Shown here piece by piece: positions 21,412 through 33,317 of a DNA stretch of 64,000 nt. The position numbers were made by a program, and so were the translations under genes. Position 1 is the first letter of the stretch, and every line of letters begins with the position of its first letter. The stretch comes from Streptosporangium becharense. GTDB taxonomy: Bacteria; Actinomycetota; Actinomycetes; Streptosporangiales; Streptosporangiaceae. The notes beneath the pieces were generated by a model, which saw only the letters and a program-made list of their open reading frames with translations, made no database searches and was not told the origin of the DNA. The stretch lies in contig NZ_JACHMP010000001.1 in the NCBI RefSeq assembly GCF_014204985.1, positions 5,022,001 to 5,086,000 of the forward strand, given 5' to 3'.

Positions 21412-22899
21412 ATGCTCCGCCGCATGACTTCAATCTCGTCCCTTATGGTGCTTCGTCATCGGTGTGCCATTGGACTAATATGCTCGACGGCATTCGTGGC
21501 CTACGTGATATTAGGTCTGGTCGAGTTCCACACTCTCCGGACCGGGGTCTACGACCTGGTCATCTTCGACCAGGGGGTTCGGGGGTATGCGAATTTCGGC
21601 CTGCCCACCTCGTTCGTCAAGGGGAACTGGCAGCAGCTCGGATCGGCGTTCCCCTTGCTGGGGGATCACTTCTCGCCGATCCTCGCTCTCCTGGCCCCGC
21701 TGTACTGGATTCACGACGGCCCGGAAACGCTGGTCGTGGCGCAGGCCGGCGTGCTGGCTCTGGCGGTGCTCCCTTTCTGGGTCTACACGCGGCGTGCCCT
21801 CGGAACGAGGGCGGCATATCTGCTGGGTGTCGCCTATCTCCTGTCCTGGCCCGTCGCCGAGACAGTGGACTTCCACTTCCACGAGTACGCCTTCGTGCCA
21901 CTGATCACCGCCGTCCTGTTCGAGAGGATGCAGGCGGGACGCCGATGGCATGCCCTGGCGGCGGCGGTGGTCCTGCTGCTGGTCAAGGAAGACCTGTCGC
22001 TCTTCGTCGTGGGGCTCGGGGCCGGTCTTCTCCTCGTCCGGGAGTGGCGCCGCACGGGAGCCCTGATGATCCTCGGAGGGGCCGGGTTCCTCTGGCTGGC
22101 CGGCTATGTGATCATTCCTGCCTTCGGTGGAACCCCCGGCCGTTACTGGTACTACAGCGGGTGGGGGGAGGACCTCGGCGAGGCGGTGGCGCGCATCGTG
22201 ACCCACCCCCATGAGGTCCTGGGTGTCCTCTCCACGCCGGACACGAAGGTGTGGACGGTCCTGTTGCTCTTCGCCCCCCTGTTCTTCCTGCCGCTGCTGT
22301 CGCCGTACGCGATGGCGCCGGCGGCCCTGCTGGCCGAGCGCATGCTCGCCACGGATCCGGGTGCCGCCGGCTGGTGGGGAACCCGTTACCACTACAACGC
22401 CGCCGTCGTCATGGCCCTGTTCTGCGCCGCAGTGGACGGTGCGGCGCGGCTGCGGCGGATGACGGAAGGACGGCGGTTCCACTGGTCCGTCCCGTCCTGG
22501 GCACCGGCCGTGGCGGTCACGGCAGCGGTGATCATGCCGTTCTTCGCGCTCGGCAACCTGTTCACGCCGAGCTGGTACGGGGCCGGCCCCCGGCACGCGG
22601 CGGCCGTGGAGGCCATGCGCCGGGTGCCGGACGGCGTCCTGGTGGAGGCGGCCAACGCGCTGGGGCCGGGCATATCGGCGCGGACCAGGGTCGTGGCCTG
22701 GGCTGCGAAGACCGCCGCGCGACCCGAGCGGGCCCCGTGGATCCTGGCCGACCTGAGGGCCCGGCAGCCGCACTTCGACTCGGTCGAGGACCAGGCGGAG
22801 GACGTCGGACTGCTGCGGCAGCGCGGGTATCGCGACGTCTTTTCTCAAGACGGATATGTTGTCTTATGCAACCCTTCGGTGGATGAAGCGTGCGGATGA
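21412..22899 (+). CDS. DUF2079 membrane protein
   Basis: 495 residues, about ten membrane segments. The motif FHTLRTGVYDLVIFDQGV after the first segment is the hallmark of DUF2079, a family of unknown function with a GT-C-like layout. Further conserved blocks are GDHFSPILALLAPLYW, ETVDFHFHEYAFVPL and KEDLSLFV. The C-terminal about 110 residues are soluble and probably extracytoplasmic. It may transfer sugars from lipid carriers, inferred from fold resemblance only. It follows the iron transporter on the same strand, but the 346-base AT-rich gap makes co-transcription unlikely. The ATG at 21412 has a weak AAGAGG site; an ATG at 21424 is also possible. Confidence 0.8.
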   Translation: MLRRMTSISSLMVLRHRCAIGLICSTAFVAYVILGLVEFHTLRTGVYDLVIFDQGVRGYANFGLPTSFVKGNWQQLGSAFPLLGDHFSPILALLAPLYWIHDGPETLVVAQAGVLALAVLPFWVYTRRALGTRAAYLLGVAYLLSWPVAETVDFHFHEYAFVPLITAVLFERMQAGRRWHALAAAVVLLLVKEDLSLFVVGLGAGLLLVREWRRTGALMILGGAGFLWLAGYVIIPAFGGTPGRYWYYSGWGEDLGEAVARIVTHPHEVLGVLSTPDTKVWTVLLLFAPLFFLPLLSPYAMAPAALLAERMLATDPGAAGWWGTRYHYNAAVVMALFCAAVDGAARLRRMTEGRRFHWSVPSWAPAVAVTAAVIMPFFALGNLFTPSWYGAGPRHAAAVEAMRRVPDGVLVEAANALGPGISARTRVVAWAAKTAARPERAPWILADLRARQPHFDSVEDQAEDVGLLRQRGYRDVFSQDGYVVLCNPSVDEACG

Positions 22900-23034
22900 C
22901 GGAATCCTGCACCATCACGCCGGGGTGAACCGGTGGCGAACGGCCGGCGGTTCCCTTGACGCGGACCACCGCCGGCCGGTCGGAGATGGCCGGCGGCGTC
23001 GCGGAGACGACCGCACATGCCGATCCCATCCGGA

Positions 23035-23295
23035 ATGACCGGATTACCGATATCGGGTGCGTCGTTGGACGTCTCCCTTGTCGAGAAGGCCGGCCGGATC
23101 GGGAGAAGGTACGGCACGGACGTGCAGGAGTGCCTCCGGCGGCGCTTCTCCACGGACGACCTCGATGAGTGCGTGTCGATCCACCCCTACCTGCGCGCCA
23201 CCAGGGAGAAGCGCGAGACGGGGGAGGAAGGGGCGCCGCCGGTCGTGGACAGGGGACGGGACGCCGGTGAGATGTCGGGACGTTGTCGTGCGTAA
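23035..23295 (+). CDS. Possible small hypothetical protein
   Basis: 86 codons from the ATG at 23035; an in-frame ATG at 23017 is also possible. The middle (RRYGTDVQECLRRRFSTDDL, then DECVSIHPYLRATREKRETG) has codons with almost uniform G/C at position three and an amphipathic, charged composition, as expected of real coding sequence. No family is recognised and there is no good ribosome binding site. It could be a decayed fragment. Low confidence. Confidence 0.35.
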   Translation: MTGLPISGASLDVSLVEKAGRIGRRYGTDVQECLRRRFSTDDLDECVSIHPYLRATREKRETGEEGAPPVVDRGRDAGEMSGRCRA

Positions 23296-23423
23296 CGGTC
23301 GCCCGGATTTCCAGGCAGGGCGGCTGAATTCAGCGAGAATTCAGCCGGAAATTCTAGACCGGGCGTTCGGGACGCGGCCAGGGAAAGGGCGGTGGAAAAC
23401 ACGGCGCAAAGCACAGAAACCCC

Positions 23424-23459
23424 GGAAAGCCTGGAAAGCCCGGAAAGCCCGGAAAGCAT
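23424..23459. repeat. 9-bp tandem repeat, four units
   Basis: Four consecutive copies of GGAAAGCCC (variants GGAAAGCCT and GGAAAGCAT) start at 23424, 23433, 23442 and 23451. The repeat is purine-rich on this strand, 115 bases upstream of the enoyl-CoA hydratase start. Confidence 0.8.
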
Positions 23460-23573
23460 GGCCTGCCCGGGGGCCGCACCGGGCCACCGCCTATGTTGGA
23501 TCCCGGCGCGTGATCGGCGGCGCGCCGCCCGCGCGGTGGCGTGCCGCGCGGTGGAATCGGCGGAAGGACTGCG

Positions 23574-24344
23574 ATGGGTGAGTTCGTACGGGTGGAGGCG
23601 GCCGACGGGGTCGCGACGATCAGGCTCGACCGGCCGAAGATGAACGCGCTCAACCGGCAGGTCCAGCTGGAGATCGCCGAGTGTGCCCGGCAGGTGGACG
23701 CCGACCCGGACGTGCGCGCCGTGGTCGTCTACGGCGGGCGGGTCTTCGCGGCCGGCGCGGACGTCAAGGAGATGGCCGACATGCCGTACGCCGAGATGGC
23801 CGCCCACTCCGAGGTCCTGCAAGACTGCTTCACCGCCGTCGCCGGGATCGGCAAGCCCGTCATCGCCGCGGTGACCGGGTACGCGCTCGGCGGCGGCTGC
23901 GAGCTCGCCCTGTGCGCCGACATCCGGATCGCCGGCGAGTCGGCCAAGCTCGGTCAGCCGGAGATCCTGCTCGGCATCATCCCCGGAGCCGGGGGCACCC
24001 AGCGGCTGCCCCGGCTGATCGGCCCGTCCAGGGCGAAGGACCTCATCTTCACCGGCCGCCACGTCTCCGCGGACGAGGCCCTGCGGATCGGCCTCGTCGA
24101 CCGGGTCGTGCCGGACGACGACGTGTACCCCGAGGCCCTCGCCTACGCCGCCCGGTTCGCCGGCGGCCCGGCCCTGGCGCTGCGCGCCGCCAAGAAGGCG
24201 ATCGACCACGGTCTGGAGACGGATCTCGGCACCGGCCTGGAGATCGAGCGGCTGCAGTTCGCGGGACTGTTCGCCACCGACGACGCAAGGGCCGGCATGC
24301 GGGCGTTCGCCGACCGTTCCAAGGCCGAGTTCACCGGCCGTTGA
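23574..24344 (+). CDS. Enoyl-CoA hydratase/isomerase family protein
   Basis: 256 residues, full length for a crotonase-fold hydratase. The CoA-binding/oxyanion segment FAAGADVKEM (58-67) and GYALGGGCELAL are present. The two catalytic glutamates are E110 (GGGCE) and E130 (LGQPEILLG), so hydration of trans-2-enoyl-CoA in beta-oxidation is the most likely activity. Start ATG has GGAAGGA upstream. It stands alone, with no other beta-oxidation gene adjacent, although etfBA lies 11 kb away. Directly after the stop, the last coding bases (GTTCACCGGCCG) recur in a tandem repeat. Confidence 0.9.
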   Translation: MGEFVRVEAADGVATIRLDRPKMNALNRQVQLEIAECARQVDADPDVRAVVVYGGRVFAAGADVKEMADMPYAEMAAHSEVLQDCFTAVAGIGKPVIAAVTGYALGGGCELALCADIRIAGESAKLGQPEILLGIIPGAGGTQRLPRLIGPSRAKDLIFTGRHVSADEALRIGLVDRVVPDDDVYPEALAYAARFAGGPALALRAAKKAIDHGLETDLGTGLEIERLQFAGLFATDDARAGMRAFADRSKAEFTGR

Positions 24345-24362
24345 CCCCCGTCCGGAGCGGTC

Positions 24363-24419
24363 GGCCGACGCCGGGTTCACCGGCCGACGCCGGGTTCACC
24401 GGCCGACGCCGGGTTCACC
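24363..24419. repeat. 19-bp tandem repeat, three perfect units
   Basis: GGCCGACGCCGGGTTCACC is repeated perfectly at 24363, 24382 and 24401. The element GTTCACCGGCC also occurs at the 3' end of the preceding gene (about 24332) and again near 24461, so the array looks like local expansion of the gene's own end. Confidence 0.85.
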
Positions 24420-24547
24420 GGCCGGTGACGTTTCGTCCGGGGTGACCGGTTAACGCGAGGTTCACCGGCCGTTGCCCTTCTGGCCGAGGAGGTCGGTTAA
24501 TACGGAAGGTCAAGATTGATGGGCGACTGCCGGTATGGTGCCGGATT

Positions 24548-25030
24548 ATGGTGCGGCTGTTGAATCGTGCGCTGGTGCCGGCCTCGCTGCGCCGGGCTGT
24601 CCTGAGGTGGTTCGACTCCCGGTACATCTCCCGGGCCGACCACCGGCAGGACCTCAAGGACGCGGTCTGGGAGGTGCGGACCCTCTCCCGGGAGGTGCGG
24701 GCACTGTCCCGGGAGGTCGCCGCGCTGCGCGCCGAGGTCGGCGAGCTGCGGACCCGGGCGGCCGCCTCAGCGTCCGGAGCCGGGGACCGGGGCGGTGTCA
24801 CCCCCGAGCGGACGGCGCGCTGGGACGAGGCCCACCGGCTGGCCCGGGAGACCGCGGTCGCACTGGACCAGGTGCTCCAGAACGAGGTGCTGCTCTGGCA
24901 GGCGGTCGACCGTGCCGCGCGGACCGGCACCGCCCGGTTCGAGGCGGAGGACTCCGGGCGACCCGGGCCGGGCGGGCTCGGCGGCACCGTGGAACGATCC
25001 GGGGCGGGCTCGCCGAGAGGTTCCCGATGA
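24548..25030 (+). CDS. Coiled-coil protein coupled to the QueC-like gene
   Basis: 160 residues. Residues about 30-70 form heptad repeats (LSREVRALSREVAALRAEVG), a clear coiled coil. A second helical segment (about 90-125, WDEAHRLARETAVALDQVL) follows and the tail is Gly/Pro-rich and disordered. No signal peptide. Its TGA overlaps the ATG of the next gene (ATGA), so the pair is translationally coupled and the proteins probably act together. It may belong to a small domain-of-unknown-function family seen near actinobacterial surface-glycan genes; I could not confirm that. The 5' region lacks a strong ribosome binding site. Confidence 0.65.
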   Translation: MVRLLNRALVPASLRRAVLRWFDSRYISRADHRQDLKDAVWEVRTLSREVRALSREVAALRAEVGELRTRAAASASGAGDRGGVTPERTARWDEAHRLARETAVALDQVLQNEVLLWQAVDRAARTGTARFEAEDSGRPGPGGLGGTVERSGAGSPRGSR

Positions 25031-26265
25031 GGGTCTCCTGGAGCGCCGACGCGGGAGTCTGGCACCTGTCCTTCCGGCTCGACCCCGAGGACGACATCAC
25101 CGGTCTCTGCTCCGACGGGCAACCGCTGAAGCTGGCCACCAACTCCTGCCGGATCGAACTGCCGGGCGTCCCGCGCGACATCCACCCCGACCTGACGGCC
25201 CTCGCCGCGTGGACGGTGGTCGCGCCGTGGACCCGGAGCCGGATCACCTTCGACCGGCCGGTCTCGTCCGGGTTCGCCGCGGCGCTCGCCGAGGGCTGGC
25301 GGGTGGAGGCGGGCCCCGTCGGCGCCGGTGCACGGTCCGGGTCCAGGCTGGCGATCTCCTACAGCGGCGGCGCCGACTCGGTCGCGGTGGCCGCGATGCT
25401 GCCCGACGCGCCGTTCGTGCACTTCCAGCGGGTCTCCCACCCGCGCGTGCCCAACCGCTGGACCCACTACCGCTCGGACGTGCTGGCGGCACTGGCCGAG
25501 GAGACCGGCCGCGAGCTGACGATCGTCCGCTCCGACCTGGAGTTCACGCTCGCCGAGCCGCGGCCTGGCTACCCGGAGCACCACGCGGTCGCCGCCGGAG
25601 CCCTGCTGATGGCCGACGAACTCGACCTGGGCGGCCTGGCCTTCGGCTACGAGCTGGGCTCGCGCTGGCTGGGCGGGGACCGCTACCTGTTGCGCTACAC
25701 CCCCGACAATCCGATGTGGGCCCCGCACGGCGCCTGGGGCCGGGCGTTCGCCGCGGCCGGCCTGGATCTCGTGCTGCCGGTGGGCGGGATGAGCGAGGCC
25801 GTCACCATGCGGCTCGCGCTCGGCTCCGAGCTGCGCGAGCAGGTCCGCTGGTGCCTGCGCGGGGTGGACGGCGCCTGCGGGACCTGCGGCAAGTGCCTGT
25901 ACAAGGAGCTGATCCAGGCGGCCGTCGAGCGCCGTCCGCTGCGTACCACGATCACCCCCGACCGCCCGGTCGCCCGCAAGTGGCGGCAGCCGCCGCCGTA
26001 CGGCGGGCAGGAGATGATCGAGTACGGCTGCGCCAGGGTGCCCGGCATCGAGGACACCGTCTTCGGCGCGGCGGCCGGGTTCCTGAAGGCGACCGAGGAG
26101 TCCACCGCCTGGCTGGACCGCTGCTACCCGCCCGCGCTCGGGGAGATCCCCGAGCGGTGGCGCGGGCCGATCCGGGACTTCGTCGAGGCGGAGGTCGGCC
26201 TGATGAGTGAGGACGAGGCCCGCCGCGTCGAGACCTGGGGGATCGGGGAGACGGGGACACCGTAG
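25027..26265 (+). CDS. QueC-like PP-loop ATP pyrophosphatase with a zinc-type Cys cluster
   Basis: 412 residues. An N-terminal beta-rich domain (about 1-100) precedes a PP-loop domain with SYSGGADSVA (111-120), the pyrophosphate-binding loop of the adenylating N-type ATPase superfamily. Near 276-290 there are four cysteines spaced C-x7-C-x2-C-x2-C in VRWCLRGVDGACGTCGKC. This is the same order and spacing style as the zinc site of QueC (7-cyano-7-deazaguanine synthase). No queD, queE or queF is nearby, so a role in queuosine is unlikely. QueC-like proteins in other contexts modify proteins or act in defence; which applies is unknown. It is coupled to the coiled-coil gene upstream. Confidence 0.7.
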   Translation: MRVSWSADAGVWHLSFRLDPEDDITGLCSDGQPLKLATNSCRIELPGVPRDIHPDLTALAAWTVVAPWTRSRITFDRPVSSGFAAALAEGWRVEAGPVGAGARSGSRLAISYSGGADSVAVAAMLPDAPFVHFQRVSHPRVPNRWTHYRSDVLAALAEETGRELTIVRSDLEFTLAEPRPGYPEHHAVAAGALLMADELDLGGLAFGYELGSRWLGGDRYLLRYTPDNPMWAPHGAWGRAFAAAGLDLVLPVGGMSEAVTMRLALGSELREQVRWCLRGVDGACGTCGKCLYKELIQAAVERRPLRTTITPDRPVARKWRQPPPYGGQEMIEYGCARVPGIEDTVFGAAAGFLKATEESTAWLDRCYPPALGEIPERWRGPIRDFVEAEVGLMSEDEARRVETWGIGETGTP

Positions 26266-26436
26266 CGGACACGCCGCAGGACACCGGGCAGAGGCGGGGA
26301 AGACAGGCGGGGGCACCGCCGCAGACGCACCGGGGGACATCATGGCCCGCGGACCCCTGGCGATAACCTGCGTCCGGTGCCTCTGACGATCTCCGGGGCC
26401 CGCGACGACCTCCCCCGACCACCTGTGACGGCCCCG

Positions 26437-28053
26437 ATGAGCGATGACAGCGGCCCCTCCCGCACCGAGCCCCGACCCGCCGAACGCGGGGGAGGGGGTG
26501 GCGGGACGCTCACCCGCAGGGCGCTGCTGGTCGGCGTGGGTGCGGCCGGCGGCGCCGGAGCCATGTTCGCGGCCATGGGTGCGCTGGGCCTGGCACCCGA
26601 GTCGCAGAAACGTGACTTCGTCCCGCCGCAGCGCTCCGACTTCTCCCTCACCGGCCGCGGCGCGGCCAAGGTCGTCGTCCTCGGCGGTAGCATCGCCGGG
26701 CTGACCTGTGCCTACGAGCTGGGAAAGGCCGGGTACGACTGCACCGTGCTGGAGGCGTCCGGCCGGGTGGGGGGCAGGACCATCACGCTCCGCGCCGGAG
26801 ACCGTCTCGACGAGCTGAACGGTGAGACGCAGACGGCGGGGTTCGAGGAGGGCGTCTACTTCAACGCCGGCGCCGGGCGGATCGCGCAGTGGATGATCAC
26901 TATGGACTACTGCCGGGAGCTGGGCGTCCCGATCGAGACGTTCGTCAACAACAACGCCTCGGCGTACGTCTACACGCGCGGGATGACCGCCCCGGTCCGG
27001 GCACGCACCGCCCGCGCCGACCTGTACGGCTACGTCGCGGAGCTGCTGGCCAAGGCGAGCGACACCCGCGCGCTGGACCGCCGCCTCACCGCGGAGGACC
27101 GGGAGCGGCTGGCGGAGTTCCTGCGGCGTTTCGGCGATCTCGGCCCCGACCTGTCCTACCGGGGTTCCGGACGCCGCGGCTTCGAGACCTACCCCGGGGT
27201 CGGCGAGGGCGTCCCCCTGGGCACGCCGCCCTCGCTGCGCGAGGTGCTCGCCGCGGGCACCGGCCGGGCGCTCACCATGGACTTCGGTTACGACCAGGCC
27301 ATGCCCATGTTCCAGCCGGTGGGCGGCATGGACGCCATCGCCGGCGCGCTCGCCGACGCGGTCGGACGCGACCGGATCAGGACGGGCACCCGGGTCACCG
27401 GGATCAAGAACCTGCCCGACGGGGTCGAGGTGACCCACCAGGGCGGCACGCTGCGGGCCGACTACTGCATCGCCACCCTCCCGCCCCACCTGCTCGCGCG
27501 ACTCCCGCACAACCTGGGTGCCCAGGTCACCGCCGCGCTCCGCACGCCCGTCCCGGCGGCGGCGGGCAAGATCGGCCTGGAGTACCGCAGGCGCTGGTGG
27601 GAGATCGACGACCGCATCTACGGTGGCGTCACCGAGACGGACCTCGACATCACCCACATCTGGTACCCCTCGCACGGCTACCACTCCCGTACCGGCCTGG
27701 TGGTCGGCTACTACAACACCGGGAAGGAGGCCGAGCTGTACGGCGGGCTGTCCCACGCCGACCGCCGCAACCGGGCGCTCACCCAGGGGAAGAAGATCCA
27801 CGGAGAGAAGTACCGCACGGAGCTGCGGTCCAGTGTGTCGATCGCCTGGCAGCGTCAGCCGCACATCGAGGGCGGCTGGGTGACCTGGCCCTCCCACGAC
27901 GGCGGTTTCACCCTCCTGCAGCAGTCCGCCGGCCGGGTCTACTTCGCCGGTGACTGGCTCACCCACCTGGTCGCCTGGCAGGCCGGCGCCATGGAGTCCG
28001 CCAGGAAGGCGGTCACCGAGCTTCACCGCAGGGTCCTGCAGACGACCTCCTGA
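26437..28053 (+). CDS. Tat-exported flavin amine oxidase / L-amino-acid-oxidase-like
   Basis: 538 residues. A twin-arginine signal LTRRALLVGVGAAGG (RR at 27-28) is followed by a hydrophobic segment, so export of the folded flavoprotein is expected. FAD binding: GGSIAG (83-88), LEASGRVGGR (105-114), and the C-terminal GRVYFAGDW with the usual cofactor-closing helix. It oxidises an amine or amino acid with O2, giving H2O2; the substrate is unknown. The ATG at 26437 is chosen for its normal Tat n-region. A GTG at 26377 is in frame, and neither has a clear ribosome binding site. It stands 171 bases after the QueC-like gene and may have its own promoter. Confidence 0.83.
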   Translation: MSDDSGPSRTEPRPAERGGGGGGTLTRRALLVGVGAAGGAGAMFAAMGALGLAPESQKRDFVPPQRSDFSLTGRGAAKVVVLGGSIAGLTCAYELGKAGYDCTVLEASGRVGGRTITLRAGDRLDELNGETQTAGFEEGVYFNAGAGRIAQWMITMDYCRELGVPIETFVNNNASAYVYTRGMTAPVRARTARADLYGYVAELLAKASDTRALDRRLTAEDRERLAEFLRRFGDLGPDLSYRGSGRRGFETYPGVGEGVPLGTPPSLREVLAAGTGRALTMDFGYDQAMPMFQPVGGMDAIAGALADAVGRDRIRTGTRVTGIKNLPDGVEVTHQGGTLRADYCIATLPPHLLARLPHNLGAQVTAALRTPVPAAAGKIGLEYRRRWWEIDDRIYGGVTETDLDITHIWYPSHGYHSRTGLVVGYYNTGKEAELYGGLSHADRRNRALTQGKKIHGEKYRTELRSSVSIAWQRQPHIEGGWVTWPSHDGGFTLLQQSAGRVYFAGDWLTHLVAWQAGAMESARKAVTELHRRVLQTTS

Positions 28054-28105
28054 GCGTCGCGGTCGTAGAGTCATGGGACGGGAGAGCGGAAGGAGACGGG
28101 CGGCG

Positions 28106-28627
28106 ATGGCGATCGGAACGTTGGACTGGGTGGAGGCGGGCGGGCGGCCGGACCTGCTGGCCGCTCCCGTGGCGCGGGCCGTCGCCGGGCTCGACGGGGT
28201 CGAGGTGGCCGAGATCGACCCGGGGCTGGCCGACACGGCGGCCTTCTGCGAGCGCTACGGGGTGGCCATGGGCGAGTCGGCCAACTGCGTGATCGTGGCC
28301 GCCAAGCGGGCCGGCGAGGTCGGCTACGCCGCGTGCCTGGTGCTCGCCACCATGAGGGCGGACGTCAACGGGATCGTCCGGCGGCACCTGGGCGCCCGGA
28401 AGATCTCGTTCGCGCCGCAGGACGACGCGGTCGGGCTGACCGGCATGGAGTACGGCGGGATCACCCCGCTCGGACTGCCCGAGGAGTGGCCGGTGCTCGT
28501 GGACGAGGCGGTGGCGGCCCATCCCGGGGTCGTGATCGGCAGCGGCGTCCGCCGCTCCAAGCTGGCCGTGCCGGGCTCCCTGCTGGCCGGGCTGAAGACG
28601 GCGCAAGTGCTTCGTCTGGCGAACTGA
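28106..28627 (+). CDS. YbaK/ProX-type aminoacyl-tRNA deacylase-like protein
   Basis: 173 residues, single YbaK/EbsC domain. Conserved features are ESANCVIVAAK (strand with the catalytic-site Lys region), NGIVRRHLGARKISFAP and GGITPLGLP, which match the family that hydrolyses mischarged aminoacyl-tRNAs. The substrate tRNA is not predictable. The ATG at 28106 follows GGAAGGAG by about 11 bases, so it is preferred over the upstream ATG at 28073. Monocistronic by appearance. Confidence 0.82.
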   Translation: MAIGTLDWVEAGGRPDLLAAPVARAVAGLDGVEVAEIDPGLADTAAFCERYGVAMGESANCVIVAAKRAGEVGYAACLVLATMRADVNGIVRRHLGARKISFAPQDDAVGLTGMEYGGITPLGLPEEWPVLVDEAVAAHPGVVIGSGVRRSKLAVPGSLLAGLKTAQVLRLAN

Positions 28628-28676
28628 AGCGTAAATGAGATTAAGTGGAAGGGTAATCGGGAAACCGTCGGGGTTC

Positions 28677-28693
28677 ACTGAACGTTGTTCAGT
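28677..28693. promoter_or_regulatory. Palindrome upstream of the first kinase
   Basis: Perfect ACTGAAC-GTT-GTTCAGT inverted repeat (7-3-7). A second 6-bp hairpin GTCAGG...CCTGAC spans 28692-28711. They lie 65-80 bases before the kinase start, where an operator would be expected. Regulator unknown. Confidence 0.45.
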
Positions 28694-28757
28694 CAGGAAA
28701 TATGGCCTGACGGTTCATCTCGCGGGCGGTGTTTAAGCCGATATGGTGCTTCATGCC

Positions 28758-31114
<2,357 letters not shown>

Positions 31115-31118
<4 letters not shown>

Positions 31119-33163
31119 CGGGGGACACGCAGGCTCCTGAACGGCTGGGCCCGTACCGGCTGATCAGGAAGATCGGTGAGGGCGGCATGGGCGTCGTCCA
31201 CCTGGGGCTCGACGAAGAGGGCCGCGAGGTGGCCGTCAAGGTCCTGCACCCGCACGTGGCCGCCGACCTCAAGGCGCGCGACCGGCTCACCCGCGAGGTG
31301 GAGACCATGCGGCGCGTGCGCAGCCCGCACGTCGCCGAGGTGGTCGACGCCGAGCTCACGAGCAAGCAGCCCTACATCGTGACCAGGTTCGCCCCGGGCC
31401 GCACGCTGGAGGAGATCGTCCTGGAGGACGGCCCGCTCCCGGCGGACCAGGTGATCCGGCTGGCGCGGGGCATGTGCGCGGCGCTGGTGGCGATCCACGC
31501 CGCCGACGTCATCCACCGCGACTTCAAACCGTCCAACGTGATGATCGTCAACGGTGATCCGCTGGTCATCGACTTCGGCATCGCGCACCTGGTCAACGCG
31601 ACCCGGCTGACCCAGACCGGCATGTTCGTCGGCACGCCCGGCTATCTCGCCCCGGAGATCATCCGCGACTCCGAGATCACCCAGGCGGCCGACGTGCACG
31701 CGCTGGCCTCGACGGTCTTCTTCGGCGCGACCGGCAAGCCGCCGTTCGGCACGGGGAGCTTCGAGGTCGTCTGCTTCAACATCATGGAGGGCCGGGCCAA
31801 CATCGACCGGGCCCCCGAGTGGCTGCAGGGCTGGCTCAGGCGTGCCCTCGCCGTCGATCCGGCGGCCCGGCCGACCGCGGTGGAGCTGCACCGGATGGCC
31901 CGTGCCCTCGACCCGGCGGTGACGGCCTTCCACGAGACGCCGCAGCCCGGCCCCACCGACGGCGGGACGAGGGTCCTCAACGCCGACGGCACCAAGATCC
32001 TGGACGCGCAGGCATCGTCCCCGCCGAACGGCACCCGGGTTCAGGGCTCGCCCCCGCCGCCGAACGGCACCCGGGCGCTGCCGCTGGACGACTCCTTCTC
32101 CGACCTGCTCCCGCCCGTCGAGTACGCCAGGCCGGAACGGCCCGAGGCCAGACCCGACCGCAAGCAGGAGCGCAAGGCCGACCGAAAGGCGGACCGCAAG
32201 GCCGACCAGCGGTCCGGCCGGGCCGCCTCGTCCGGTTCCGCCGCCCCGCCCAAGGTTGCGTCGCAGCCGCCGCCCTACGTCCCGGCGCCGCTCTCGGCGC
32301 AGGCCAGGGTGGCTCCGCCGCCCTACCCCGACCAGCGGGTCGCCGGATACCCGGCCCCGCCGCCGGTCGGCTCGGCCGCGCCGTACCCGCCGCCGCAGAG
32401 CCGGGTCCGGCCCTACACCCCGCCCCCGGCGCCGTCGACCGCGGATCGTACCCCGCCCGCGCCGCGGACCCCGCCGCAGGAGCGTTACCGCGCGGGCCAG
32501 CCGCTGGCCGGGTTGCTGCTGCTGACGATCCTGGTGGCGCTGGCCTGCGTGCTGCCGGTGATGGTGAGCGCGTTCGCGCTGGTCGCGGCGCTCTGCCTGC
32601 GGGTGGGCGAGCACCTCTTCGGTGACCTGGCCGAGCGGCGTTCCATCCGCGGCAACAGCGCCGGCGACCCCCTGCTGGTGGTGCTCGGCACCCCGTGGGC
32701 ACTGGCCAGGGCGGCGATCGCGACGGCGATCACCGCCCCGCTGGCCGCGATGTTCGGCATGTGCGTCTGGGGTGCCCTGGTCTACATCGGCGGCATGAAG
32801 ACCGATCCGGCCGCCGCCTACGCGGCCGGGGCGTTCGTGGCCGGCCTGTTCGTGCTGCCCGGCGGCGGCAAGCCGCGCAAGGCGGTCTCCCGCTCGCTGA
32901 GCGCGGTGATCCGCAGCCCGGGAGCGGGCATGGTCACCACGATCGTCCTGGGCACGATCGCGTTCTTCGCGGTGATGGCCGCGCTGGGCATGGTCCCCTC
33001 CTTCGACCCGTGGCGGCCCCCGTCCGAGGTCGTGGAAGGACTGAAGGATCAGTGGCGCAAGTCGGCGAACGAGGGCGTGATGGGGGCGACCGACCTCATC
33101 GGCGGCCTCGTCGACGACCTGGTGACCAGCCTCGGGCTCGGGTTCCTCACGTTCTGGAAGTGA
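31115..33163 (+). CDS. Membrane Ser/Thr protein kinase 2
   Basis: 682 residues. Kinase domain about 10-270: GEGGMG loop, K42, HRDFKPSN with D136 (Phe replaces the usual Leu, which is tolerated), DFG at 153-155, GYLAPE. A Pro/Ala-rich linker (about 275-460) includes a Lys/Asp/Arg run with repeated KADRKADR. Four membrane segments lie at about 465-640, then a short amphipathic tail. The kinase domain is close to kinase 1 (GPYRL...EGGMGVVHL), so the pair looks like a tandem duplication. Translationally coupled to kinase 1. Confidence 0.92.
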
Positions 33164-33317
33164 CGTCCTCGCCGGCGGAGGCCCGACCACGGACATCCGG
33201 GTGCCCGGCCCCGTCGAGATCGCCGGCGACGGCCACCGGCAGGCGTTTTCACGTCCCGTGCCGTGCGAGATCGTCCTGGCTGGGGCACGATGGGGAGGAC
33301 AGGCCGGAAGGAGTCGC

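Larger units (their letters stand above)
22900..23573. other. Gene-poor stretch between DUF2079 and enoyl-CoA hydratase genes
   Basis: 674 bases. It contains one possible small gene (23035-23295), a 9-bp tandem repeat (23424-23459), an AT-richer patch near 23300-23360 and the ribosome binding site of the next gene (GGAAGGA, about 8 bases before 23574). Nothing else is recognisable. Confidence 0.5.

Noticed and set aside
24415..28236. 1273-codon leftward frame
   Set aside because: Antisense to four supported genes; no domain, no ribosome binding site.
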